Below are positions 1 to 6,285 of a stretch of DNA of 7,619 nucleotides, piece after piece. Under the pieces are notes generated by a model. The model had not been told where the DNA came from, ran no database searches, and saw nothing but the letters and a program-made list of their open reading frames with translations. The translations under genes and the position numbers were made by a program. The stretch is from JAHEJA01 sp965656445 (GTDB taxonomy: Bacteria > Pseudomonadota > Alphaproteobacteria > Rhodobacterales > Rhodobacteraceae): NCBI GenBank assembly GCA_965656445.1, contig CBFHKO010000023.1, positions 1-7,619 on the forward strand. Reading direction: 5' to 3'. The number at the start of each line of letters is the position of its first letter. Position 1 is the stretch's first letter.

Positions 1-783
1 CTCTTGTTTGCGGTATCCATCATTGCGGCCTTCCTGAACGAAAGCGGCCTGACCGGTGAAATCACACGCGCTGTCACGGGATGGTTGGAAGAGGTGGATT
101 CCATTTCCCTGTTCGGCTGGACGTTCCCCATCGCAGGTGGCGTCTACCTGATGCTAGCGCTGACCTGTGCAATGCTTTGTGCGATCCTGCTTGGGATGGG
201 CATGCCGACAGTTCCGGCCTATGTGAATGTCGCTCTATTGCTCGGCCCGCTTCTCGCGAACCTGGGCGTGAGTTTCTTCACCGCAAACATGTTTGTTTTC
301 TACTTCGCCGTTGCCTCGGCTATCACGCCACCAGTCGCGATCGCCGCTTTCGCTGCGGCCTCGATTACGGGCGGCGAGCCTATGCGCACCGGTTTTGCGG
401 CGGTCCGTGTTGGTATCGTGATGTTCGCCATTCCCTTCGTTTTTGCCTGGTACCCAGAACTTCTTTTGATCGAAGAAGCGGTGACCATCACCAATGACGC
501 AGGGCAACGTGTGTTGATAGACGGATACTCCGGTACGCCAGACTGGGGCCAACTCGCCCTCTTGCTGGGGAGGCTGGGGCTCGTCTTATATCTGTTGGCG
601 TCCGCTTTGACCCGCTTCGACAAAGAGGCCATTTCCACCCCCGAAATGATCCTGCGGCTGATCTGTGGTGTCTTGATCCTTTGGAAATCCACCTTCGTTG
701 TCATGGTCGGCATCGCTTTGGCTGTGGTGGTCTTGGCTTGGCATTATCTCTTGCATTCACGCCGTCCTGCTTCGGCAACCTAA
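1..783 (+). CDS. TRAP transporter fused permease (4TM/12TM, DctQM fusion), C-terminal part
   Basis: This is the last 260 residues of an inner-membrane permease; the frame is open from base 1, so the gene begins outside the window. Seen: several hydrophobic membrane segments, the glycine/proline signature LGMGMPTVPAYV near residue 64, and FVFYFAVASAITPPVAIAAF near residue 100, followed by a TGGEPMRTG loop. These are characteristic of the DctM half of fused TRAP permeases. A further membrane tail of about 90 residues follows, as in fused TRAP permeases with a C-terminal extension (DUF3394-like). Fused permeases of this family are usually about 650-870 residues and usually work with a TAXI-type periplasmic binding protein, which would lie to the left if present. 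They import organic acids using an ion gradient. The substrate cannot be read from the sequence. The gene converges on the monooxygenase gene and no T-tract terminator is visible after it. Confidence 0.9.
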   Translation, partial: LLFAVSIIAAFLNESGLTGEITRAVTGWLEEVDSISLFGWTFPIAGGVYLMLALTCAMLCAILLGMGMPTVPAYVNVALLLGPLLANLGVSFFTANMFVFYFAVASAITPPVAIAAFAAASITGGEPMRTGFAAVRVGIVMFAIPFVFAWYPELLLIEEAVTITNDAGQRVLIDGYSGTPDWGQLALLLGRLGLVLYLLASALTRFDKEAISTPEMILRLICGVLILWKSTFVVMVGIALAVVVLAWHYLLHSRRPASAT

Positions 784-1110
784 CGGTACTTCATTTCCGC
801 TTCGATGAACGCCCAACATCGCAGGCTTCTTACCTAAACTATTTGCCGGACGGGTTTCGAGCTGCCAACATTCTCGCGCTTATGTGCATTCGAATAGAGA
901 ATTCGTTCCCATCAGTGTCAGGAGCTTTGCGATGTTCGACGGCTGGTCGCCCTGACTACAAAAACCGACGCCTTGAACGATACTAAAGGCATTCCGATCA
1001 GATTGATGCTGACCGCCGCGCAATCCCATGCATCATCGGTTTTTTTGCCGGTGACGGCAATTGCACGCTTTTCATCCTCTTCGAACCCTCATTTTCTTAC
1101 TTCACCCAGT
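784..1110. other. Convergent intergenic region with no intact gene
   Basis: This 327-bp gap lies between the stop of the fused TRAP permease and the stop of the minus-strand monooxygenase. I see no intact coding sequence with a ribosome binding site. It holds a decayed IS5-family transposase segment (955-1032, listed separately). A 6-bp hairpin, TTGCCG/CGGCAA around 1046-1061, is preceded on the plus strand by a run of T; on either strand the T-run is on the wrong side for an intrinsic terminator. Its base composition and broken frames look like decayed sequence. Confidence 0.6.
955..1032 (+). pseudogene. IS5-family transposase remnant
   Basis: Reading from 955 in this frame gives TTKTDALNDTKGIPIRL, continuing as MLTAAQSHA. 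This matches the conserved core of IS5-family DDE transposases, which commonly reads TTKIHAL-D--G-PIRL-LTAGQ-HD just before the second catalytic aspartate region. Only about 26 codons are recognisable: the upstream frame no longer gives the usual G-SRGG lead-in, and downstream the expected LADKAYD region is absent. The remnant has no start codon or inverted ends that I can find. It is therefore a fossil of a former insertion rather than an element. A chance match is possible but unlikely given the order of identities. Confidence 0.55.
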
Positions 1111-2973
1111 CTAGATGAGTACGCGCCTCAGAAATCCCTCCAGCGCGAGCAAAGACGCGAACGAAAAGATATCTGCGACAAACTGGTCCGGCCGGACCAA
1201 TACGATTGCCCCCTCTTGCCGGTCAACGCTACGCAAATCGAATATATCCGGGCTCTTTGACGCAGGACAAAAGACTTTTTCATGGTCGATTAGTCCATAG
1301 CGTCCCTTCTTGGGGCGTAAAAGATCGGGCAGATTGGTGGCCTCCACATCGCGGTGCCCCGCTTGGACAATTGCGCGTAGATCGACGATACTGTCGATAT
1401 CAGCGCCATCAGGTGTCACTGAGGCTATGACCCCGGATGGTTCGGCAAGCGTGGCGCACAGATTGGTAAGGGCTGTCATATGATCACGCGGCGCAAAAGC
1501 CAGAATGCGCCACCTGCCATCGGCCTTAAGGCAATGCCCCAATTCCAAGGGTCTTGCATCGGCCATCCGGATCACCGGAGCGGAATGAAGGCGCGTGCCG
1601 ACCTGAAAGCCCGCTGCAAGAGTCTGATGATCACCGGAACCGACGATCAAGGATGGCGCATAACAGGTCTCCACCCCAGCCGTATAGCGTCCGTGTTTCT
1701 TGAAATAGGCCTGAAACTGCGCGGCGTCTTCCTGGGTCTTGGGCTTCTCGCTGAAAAGCCGCGCCATATCGCGGTCAAAATTGATCAGTTCTTTGGCTTT
1801 TGCCTGGCGTTCCTCGGAATAGGTGTCCAGAAGCGCTTCGGGGGATTGTCCGCGAAGCACCGCGGCCAGCTTCCAGCCCAAGTTGAACGTATCAGCCATG
1901 GAGACGTTCATCCCCTGACCTGCCTTGGGACTGTGGGTATGACAAGCATCCCCTGCGATGAATATGCGAGGGGTCTTCTCTTCCCGCTCATTCGGTGCAA
2001 CATCGTCAAATGAATCGCAGACCCGTTGGCCGATTTCATAAGCGGACCACCAGGCAATTTCTGCAGCATCGAATGTAAAAGGGGCAAAGATTTCTTGTGC
2101 CTTGGCGACCAATTGCTCTGAAGTGACACCACGATCCTTTGCGCGCTCGCCCTCGCGCAGTTCATCCAGCTCGATATAGAGGCGCACCAGATAGCCTCCT
2201 TCCCGCGGGATTATGAGAATACTACCTGCATCCGCGGACTGGATGGCACATTTCAGGCGAATGTCCGGAAAGTCGGTGCGCGGCAGGACATCCATCACGC
2301 CCCAGAGCTGCCGGGCCGAATCACCCTTGAGTTCATGACCCATGGCTTCGCGCACTTTGCTGCGTGCGCCGTCACATCCGACTAGGAATTTGGCATGTAT
2401 GATCTCGCGTTGACCAGGGGCATCAGAGCAATCAAAAACTGCTTCGATGGGAAAGTCTCTGCTGGAGTGCCGTGTCACGGAACGTAGCGTGCGATTGTAA
2501 TCTGGCGTCAAACGATGTGCGGAGTTCGCCATGATCTCAAGATAGAAATCATGAATGCGCGCCTGAGAGAGAATGACATGGGGCATTTCGGATAACCCGT
2601 CTTCGACATCCTCAATGCGATCGGCGCGCGCAAGGGCGGTGCCGCCTGCGCCTGGCCGCCAAAAGGTGACTTCATTGACCCAATAGCCTTCTTTTGTGAC
2701 CTTCTCGTCAAACCCGAAGGCTTGAAACATCTCTACAGAACGGCACGCAATGCCATCCGCTTGCCCCATCTCAAGCGGACCGTTTTTGTGCTCGGCGATA
2801 CGGATCGTTAGGTCATCGAACGCACATAGTTGTGCGGCAAGTGTCAGCCCGGCTGGGCCACACCCGACGATCAAGACATCCACCTCACTTTGAGCCCCCT
2901 CGGACGTTGGCGTTTGAGTTGGCTTCACGACAGATGGGTCGCCCTTACGAAAGCCATTCAAATGGTATTGCAT
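1111..2973 (-). CDS. mobA: 3-hydroxybenzoate 4-monooxygenase-like FAD hydroxylase
   Basis: A 620-residue class A flavoprotein monooxygenase of the phenol 2-monooxygenase/MobA type, expected in the cytoplasm. The known enzyme uses NADPH and O2 to turn 3-hydroxybenzoate into protocatechuate. Seen: VDVLIVGCGPAGLTLAAQ (dinucleotide fold GxGxxG, residues 37-42), QADGIACR (D73), VGCDGARS (DG motif, 201-202), IFIAGDACHTHSPKAGQGMN (FAD GD motif, 341-342), and a C-terminal thioredoxin-like domain ending DIFDLRSVDRQEGAIVLVRPDQFVA. From memory of Comamonas testosteroni MobA, its substrate and catalytic residues D75, H135, K247 and Y271 correspond to D73, H132, K241 and Y266 here. Length agrees with MobA (639 aa). 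The start at 2973 (MQYHLNGFRKG) is preferred over an upstream ATG at 3006: it matches the known MobA N-terminus and has a strong Shine-Dalgarno. A related phenol or substituted-benzoate hydroxylase remains possible. Confidence 0.88.
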   Translation of the reverse strand: MQYHLNGFRKGDPSVVKPTQTPTSEGAQSEVDVLIVGCGPAGLTLAAQLCAFDDLTIRIAEHKNGPLEMGQADGIACRSVEMFQAFGFDEKVTKEGYWVNEVTFWRPGAGGTALARADRIEDVEDGLSEMPHVILSQARIHDFYLEIMANSAHRLTPDYNRTLRSVTRHSSRDFPIEAVFDCSDAPGQREIIHAKFLVGCDGARSKVREAMGHELKGDSARQLWGVMDVLPRTDFPDIRLKCAIQSADAGSILIIPREGGYLVRLYIELDELREGERAKDRGVTSEQLVAKAQEIFAPFTFDAAEIAWWSAYEIGQRVCDSFDDVAPNEREEKTPRIFIAGDACHTHSPKAGQGMNVSMADTFNLGWKLAAVLRGQSPEALLDTYSEERQAKAKELINFDRDMARLFSEKPKTQEDAAQFQAYFKKHGRYTAGVETCYAPSLIVGSGDHQTLAAGFQVGTRLHSAPVIRMADARPLELGHCLKADGRWRILAFAPRDHMTALTNLCATLAEPSGVIASVTPDGADIDSIVDLRAIVQAGHRDVEATNLPDLLRPKKGRYGLIDHEKVFCPASKSPDIFDLRSVDRQEGAIVLVRPDQFVADIFSFASLLALEGFLRRVLI

Positions 2974-2978
2974 CGATC

Positions 2979-2987
2979 TTTCCTCCC
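2979..2987 (-). promoter_or_regulatory. Ribosome binding site that fixes the monooxygenase start
   Basis: On the minus strand GGGAGGAAA lies with its GGAGG core 8 nt before the ATG at 2973. The alternative ATG at 3006 would place this element inside the coding sequence and has no comparable site, so the shorter protein is preferred. Confidence 0.75.
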
Positions 2988-3019
2988 AGAACGAAGCCCA
3001 GTTCACATAGGGCTGGACT

Positions 3020-3046
3020 ATAATAGATATATAATATAACTAATAT
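3020..3046. promoter_or_regulatory. 27-bp imperfect palindrome, candidate operator
   Basis: The dyad is centred on 3033: left arm ATAATAGATATAT, central A, right arm ATATAACTAATAT. Eleven of thirteen position pairs are complementary; the mismatches are 3023/3043 and 3027/3039. It covers the best -10 hexamer of the monooxygenase promoter and lies in the only space shared by the two divergent units, which is where a repressor controlling both would bind. The TAG...CTA spacing and size are compatible with a MarR-type site. In C. testosteroni mobA is repressed by the MarR-family protein MobR (established, from memory), but no regulator gene is in this window, so the assignment is inference. Confidence 0.5.
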
Positions 3047-3088
3047 GCAAGCTAACAAAATATTTCACTGGTCTCTAGGGAGGAAACG

Positions 3089-4138
3089 ATGACCATGATG
3101 CGAAGAACTTTTGCAAAACTTTCCGGTGTAGCGGCGGTTGCCGCGCTGAGCATTGGCGCAACTGCAACCATGTCCGCGGCGCAGGAGGTAACGCTGCGTC
3201 TGCACCAGTTCCTGCCGCCACAGGCGAATGTTCCCAAGAACATCATTGAGCCGTGGATCGAGTCCATCGAGACTGCCTCGGATGGGCGAATCAAGATTGA
3301 CCATTTCCCGGCCATGCAATTGGGCGGCAAGCCGCCAGAGCTGATCGGCCAAGCCATCGATGGTGTAGCTGATATCGTGTGGACTGTGTCGGGCTACACT
3401 CCGGGCCGTTTCCCGCACACAGAAGTGTTTGAGCTGCCATTCATGATGACCAATGCAGAGGCAACCAGCCGCGCGTATTGGGACATGGCGCAAAAATACA
3501 TGGTGGATGGCGAGTTCTCCGATTTCCACCTGTTGGGCGCCTGGGTGCATGGTCCCGGTTTGATCCACTCGGCGGATCCGATTGAAACACCGGCCGACTT
3601 GAACGGTGTAAAACTGCGTGCCCCAACTCGTGTGACAAACATGATGTTCTCGGGCATGGGGGCCACTCCCGTCGGGATGCCGGTTCCTGCCGTGCCTGAG
3701 GGTCTGTCCAAAGGCGTGATTGATGCCACGGTCATCCCATGGGAAGTCACCGGCGCACTGAAAGTGCCGGAACTGGTCACGAACCACTTGGAATTCGGTG
3801 ATGCCTCGCTCTACACCACCACATTCCTGTTCGCGATGAACCAAGATGCGTACGATGCCATGCCCGAAGATCTGAGAGTGATCCTTGACGAAAATTCCGG
3901 TGCAGAATTCTCGGCCTTCGCGGGCAAACAGATGCAACTGGATGACGGCCCCGCCCGCGAGTTTGCGCTGGACCTTGGAAATGAAGTGACCACTCTGACC
4001 CCTGAACAGGTCGAGGAATGGCGCGCGGCAGCGGCTCCCACAGTTGAAGCCTGGATTGCAGAAGTCGCTGAGCAAGGGATGGATGGCACCGCGTTGATCG
4101 AAGAAGCGCAAGCTCTGATCCAGTCCTACACAGAGTAA
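3089..4138 (+). CDS. dctP: TRAP transporter solute-binding protein (DctP family)
   Basis: A 349-residue periplasmic binding protein that captures an organic acid and delivers it to the DctQ/DctM permease. Seen: a signal peptide (MTMMRRTFAKL, hydrophobic stretch 13-30, likely cleavage after SAAQ near residue 32); the RRxFxK pattern makes Tat export possible but Sec is equally plausible. The mature protein starts EVTLRLHQFLPP, typical of DctP. Family landmarks follow: ELPFMMTNAEATSRAYWD (about 115-132), LNGVKLRAPTRVTNMMFSGM (171-190) with R177 at the place of the conserved ligand-carboxylate arginine, GATPVGMPVPAVPEGLSKG, and VIDATVIPWE. Usual DctP length is 320-350. The start at 3089 has GGGAGGAAA (3078-3086) with its GGAGG core 5 nt upstream. 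The closely spaced aromatic gene suggests an aromatic acid ligand, but the family also binds many aliphatic acids. Confidence 0.92.
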   Translation: MTMMRRTFAKLSGVAAVAALSIGATATMSAAQEVTLRLHQFLPPQANVPKNIIEPWIESIETASDGRIKIDHFPAMQLGGKPPELIGQAIDGVADIVWTVSGYTPGRFPHTEVFELPFMMTNAEATSRAYWDMAQKYMVDGEFSDFHLLGAWVHGPGLIHSADPIETPADLNGVKLRAPTRVTNMMFSGMGATPVGMPVPAVPEGLSKGVIDATVIPWEVTGALKVPELVTNHLEFGDASLYTTTFLFAMNQDAYDAMPEDLRVILDENSGAEFSAFAGKQMQLDDGPAREFALDLGNEVTTLTPEQVEEWRAAAAPTVEAWIAEVAEQGMDGTALIEEAQALIQSYTE

Positions 4139-4145
4139 TATTATT

Positions 4146-4173
4146 GCGGCCTTGGGTTCAGACCTAAGGCCGC
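4146..4173 (+). promoter_or_regulatory. Intercistronic stem-loop between dctP and dctQ
   Basis: GCGGCCTTGGGT pairs with ACCTAAGGCCGC around a TCAG loop: 12 stacked pairs, one of them G-U. No run of T follows, so this is not a standard intrinsic terminator. It begins 7 nt after the dctP stop. In TRAP operons the binding protein is needed in excess over the permease, and such hairpins can protect the 3' end of dctP mRNA or partly block read-through. That role is inferred from position and structure. Confidence 0.75.
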
Positions 4174-4194
4174 GTCTCAACCGATTGCTGCAAA

Positions 4195-4776
4195 ATGTAT
4201 GATGTCGTCACCAGAATGGCGCGCTCAATGGCTCTGATCGGGGGCCTTGTGTTGACCGCCTTGATCCTGTTGGTCTGCCTCAGCGTGCTGGGCCGCAGCG
4301 GTAACACGATCGCACATATGGACGGAGTTCAGGCCCAAATACCGTGGCTGTCCGACCTACTTCTTTCTCTTGGCGTTGGCCCGGTGCCGGGCGATTTTGA
4401 GATCGTCGAGGCTGGCATCGCCTTTTCCATCTTCGCGTTTTTGCCAATCTGCCAATTGCGCGGCGGACATGCGACGGTGGATGTCTTCACGTCTTTTTTG
4501 CCAAAGCGTTCAAACGGTTGGCTGCGGGCATTTTGGGAGATCATGCTCATGCTCGCAATCGTGTTGATCACATGGCGTTTGGGCGTTGGCCTCGCAGACA
4601 AGATTTCAACAGGCGAAACCACTTTACTACTGGGTTTCCCCAAATGGTGGGGCTATGCGGCGAGCCTTCTGGCAGCGGTAACAGCCTCTTTCGTGGCGAT
4701 CTATTGCAGCTACGCCCGCGTGATCGAGGCTGTCTCAGGTGCGCCACTTATGGACGAAGAAGGAGCGGCGCATTGA
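4195..4776 (+). CDS. dctQ: TRAP transporter small permease subunit (DctQ family)
   Basis: A 193-residue inner-membrane protein with four predicted membrane segments (about 12-33, 69-87, 108-127 and 151-171). It pairs with DctM to form the permease. Family signatures seen: LRGGHATVDVF (88-98) after segment 2 and TGETTLLLGFPKWWGY (139-154) before segment 4. DctQ proteins are usually about 150-190 residues. Here the link between segments 1 and 2 (about 35-68) is longer than the short link usually seen, with a GVQAQIPWLSDLLLSLGVGPV stretch that may be amphipathic. No clear Shine-Dalgarno precedes the ATG at 4195; an in-frame ATG at 4216 would cut into the N-terminus before segment 1. The gene follows dctP by 56 nt containing the stem-loop and overlaps the likely dctM start. 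Confidence 0.88.
   Translation: MYDVVTRMARSMALIGGLVLTALILLVCLSVLGRSGNTIAHMDGVQAQIPWLSDLLLSLGVGPVPGDFEIVEAGIAFSIFAFLPICQLRGGHATVDVFTSFLPKRSNGWLRAFWEIMLMLAIVLITWRLGVGLADKISTGETTLLLGFPKWWGYAASLLAAVTASFVAIYCSYARVIEAVSGAPLMDEEGAAH
4760..4765 (+). promoter_or_regulatory. Ribosome binding site that suggests a TTG start for dctM
   Basis: AAGGAG lies inside the end of dctQ. It is 7 nt from TTG at 4773 but 13 nt from the in-frame ATG at 4779. The normal spacing therefore favours TTG, which overlaps the dctQ stop as TTGA and implies translational coupling. The two choices differ by only two residues. Confidence 0.55.
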
Positions 4777-6272
4777 GTATGCTTGAACTCGGCTTCTGGT
4801 CCTTCCCGGTCCTGCTACTGCTCATCTTTTTGCGCGCGCCAATCGGCCTGGCAATGCTTGGGATGGGAATTGCCGGGCTTTGGCTGGCGCTCGGAGACAG
4901 CAATGTTTTTCTATCCAAGCTGAAAACCGAAACCTACACCACCTTCTCCAGCTACTCGCTGTCTATCATCCCGATGTTCCTTTTGATGGGGCAGTTTGCC
5001 ACGCTTTCGGGCATGTCGTCGGCCCTTTTCAAGGCCGCGGAAAGCTGGCTGGGCCACCGAAAAGGCGGTGTTGCTATGGCTTCGGTCGGGGCCTGCGCGG
5101 GCTTTGGCGCGATTTGTGGCTCGTCTTTGGCCACCGCGGCCACAATGAGCCGCGTGGCGCTGCCGGAGCTGCGGCGCTACGGCTATTCCGGCGGGTTTTC
5201 GACAGCCACGCTGGCTGCAGGTGGCACATTGGGCATCCTGATCCCGCCTTCGGTGATCCTTGTGATCTACGCGATCCTGACCGAACAAAACATCGCAAAG
5301 CTATTTCTGGCTGCCTTCGTGCCCGGCATCCTTGCTGCAATCGGCTATATGCTGACAATTTCGTTCTATGTGCGCCTGTTCCCAAAGGCTGCAGGCACGC
5401 GCGCGCCCACCCCTTATGCCGAGCGGTTCAAAGCGCTGTTCGATGTTTGGCCCGTGCTCTTGGTTTTTGGTCTTGTCGTCGGCGGTATCTATCTTGGGTG
5501 GTTTACGCCAACCGAAGGAGCCGCCGTAGGGGCGTTTGGAACGGGGTTCATCGCTCTTGTGTCTGGCAACCTGACTTGGGCACTGTTTCGGGAATCCGTT
5601 TTGGCCACCGCCATGACCACCGCGATGATCTTTTTCATAGTGCTGGGGGCTGGGTTTTATAATTCTTTCCTAGCATTGACGCAGGTGCCGCAAGAGCTGG
5701 CAAACTACGTCTTGTCGCTCGGTCTGACCCCGTGGCTGGTGCTTTGTCTGATCCTGGTCTTCTACCTGATTTTCGGCTGCCTGATGGACAGTTTGTCGAT
5801 GATCTTGCTGACAATCCCGATCTTCTTTCCGGTGATCTCAGCAATGGATTTCGGTCTTGTTAACCTGGCTGTAATGCAGGCCGATGCCGCGAACGCAGTT
5901 CTGGCCAGCGGGGTGCCAGATGGCATGGCAACAGACATGCTGGAAGGCATCAAAAGCGCCATAGCCAGCGGTGCGGAACTGACCCGAGAGCAGATGAAAG
6001 CACTCGATATCCGCGTCACGCAAGGCATGGCGAACAGGATCGAGGCGGAATACCTCGCAATCTGGTTCGGTATTCTTGTGCTGATCGTGGTCGAGGTAGG
6101 CCTGATTACGCCGCCGGTGGGGATGAACTTGTTCATCATCAATGCCATGGACCGACAAACCCCCATGACCGAGACCTACAAAGCCGTCATGTTCTTTGTC
6201 GGCTCGGACATCCTGCGGGTCATCATCCTCGTACTCTTTCCCTCAATCACTCTGTTTGTACTCGCGCTCTAA
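4773..6272 (+). CDS. dctM: TRAP transporter large permease subunit (DctM family)
   Basis: A polytopic inner-membrane protein of 499 residues that forms the ion-coupled translocation path of the tripartite TRAP transporter. Seen: FPVLLLLIFLRAPIGLAMLG near the N-terminus, FLLMGQFATLSGMSSALFKA (69-88), PELRRYGYSGGFSTATLAAG (131-150), GTLGILIPPSVILVIYAILT (151-170), GWFTPTEGAAVGAF (242-255), LMDSLSMILLTIPIFFPVI (337-355) and EVGLITPPVGMNLF (441-454). These are the expected repeats of the family. Most DctM proteins are about 425-435 residues; the extra length is mainly a hydrophilic segment at about 361-428, between the IPIFFPVI helix and the IWFGIL helix. The start may be TTG 4773 (chosen from the Shine-Dalgarno spacing) or ATG 4779. 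The open frame extends further upstream to 4518 but that part is an out-of-frame reading of dctQ. The dehydrogenase gene follows after 13 nt. Confidence 0.92.
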   Translation: MSMLELGFWSFPVLLLLIFLRAPIGLAMLGMGIAGLWLALGDSNVFLSKLKTETYTTFSSYSLSIIPMFLLMGQFATLSGMSSALFKAAESWLGHRKGGVAMASVGACAGFGAICGSSLATAATMSRVALPELRRYGYSGGFSTATLAAGGTLGILIPPSVILVIYAILTEQNIAKLFLAAFVPGILAAIGYMLTISFYVRLFPKAAGTRAPTPYAERFKALFDVWPVLLVFGLVVGGIYLGWFTPTEGAAVGAFGTGFIALVSGNLTWALFRESVLATAMTTAMIFFIVLGAGFYNSFLALTQVPQELANYVLSLGLTPWLVLCLILVFYLIFGCLMDSLSMILLTIPIFFPVISAMDFGLVNLAVMQADAANAVLASGVPDGMATDMLEGIKSAIASGAELTREQMKALDIRVTQGMANRIEAEYLAIWFGILVLIVVEVGLITPPVGMNLFIINAMDRQTPMTETYKAVMFFVGSDILRVIILVLFPSITLFVLAL

Positions 6273-6285
6273 GAAAGGTTTTATC

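Larger units (their letters stand above)
2974..3088. promoter_or_regulatory. Divergent promoter region between mobA-like gene and TRAP operon
   Basis: This 115-bp space separates two divergent start codons and is far more AT-rich than its surroundings between about 3017 and 3065. On the minus strand TTGTTA (3058-3053) and TATTAT (3036-3031) are 16 bp apart, giving a plausible sigma-70-type promoter for the monooxygenase with a leader of roughly 50 nt. On the plus strand there are several TATAAT-like hexamers (3019-3024, 3030-3035), but no convincing -35 box at a good distance; TTCACA at 3002-3007 is the best candidate. Promoter positions are inferred by eye only. Confidence 0.5.

Noticed and set aside
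681..986. Plus-strand frame of 101 codons overlapping the end of the fused TRAP gene
   Set aside because: It begins inside the TRAP permease gene in another frame, has no ribosome binding site and no recognisable domain.
1046..1061. TTGCCG/CGGCAA hairpin as a terminator for the converging genes
   Set aside because: The T-run precedes the hairpin on the plus strand and becomes an A-run after it on the minus strand, so neither orientation forms an intrinsic terminator.
930..1093. Minus-strand open stretch of about 50 codons in the convergent gap
   Set aside because: It has no start codon or ribosome binding site and is opposite the IS5-like plus-strand remnant, which explains its coding-like composition.
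2974..3006. Eleven-residue N-terminal extension of the monooxygenase
   Set aside because: The strong GGGAGGAAA lies inside it and MobA proteins begin at the MQ-HLNGFR position.
3065..4180. Long minus-strand open frame (371 codons) fully antisense to dctP
   Set aside because: It mirrors a clear DctP gene with signal peptide and ribosome binding site; its own translation is rich in His, Arg and Cys, shows no domain, and is explained by codon bias of the sense gene.
4518..4772. Upstream extension of the dctM frame
   Set aside because: It overlaps dctQ in another frame, lacks membrane-protein character and has no family similarity; the start near 4773 has a proper Shine-Dalgarno.
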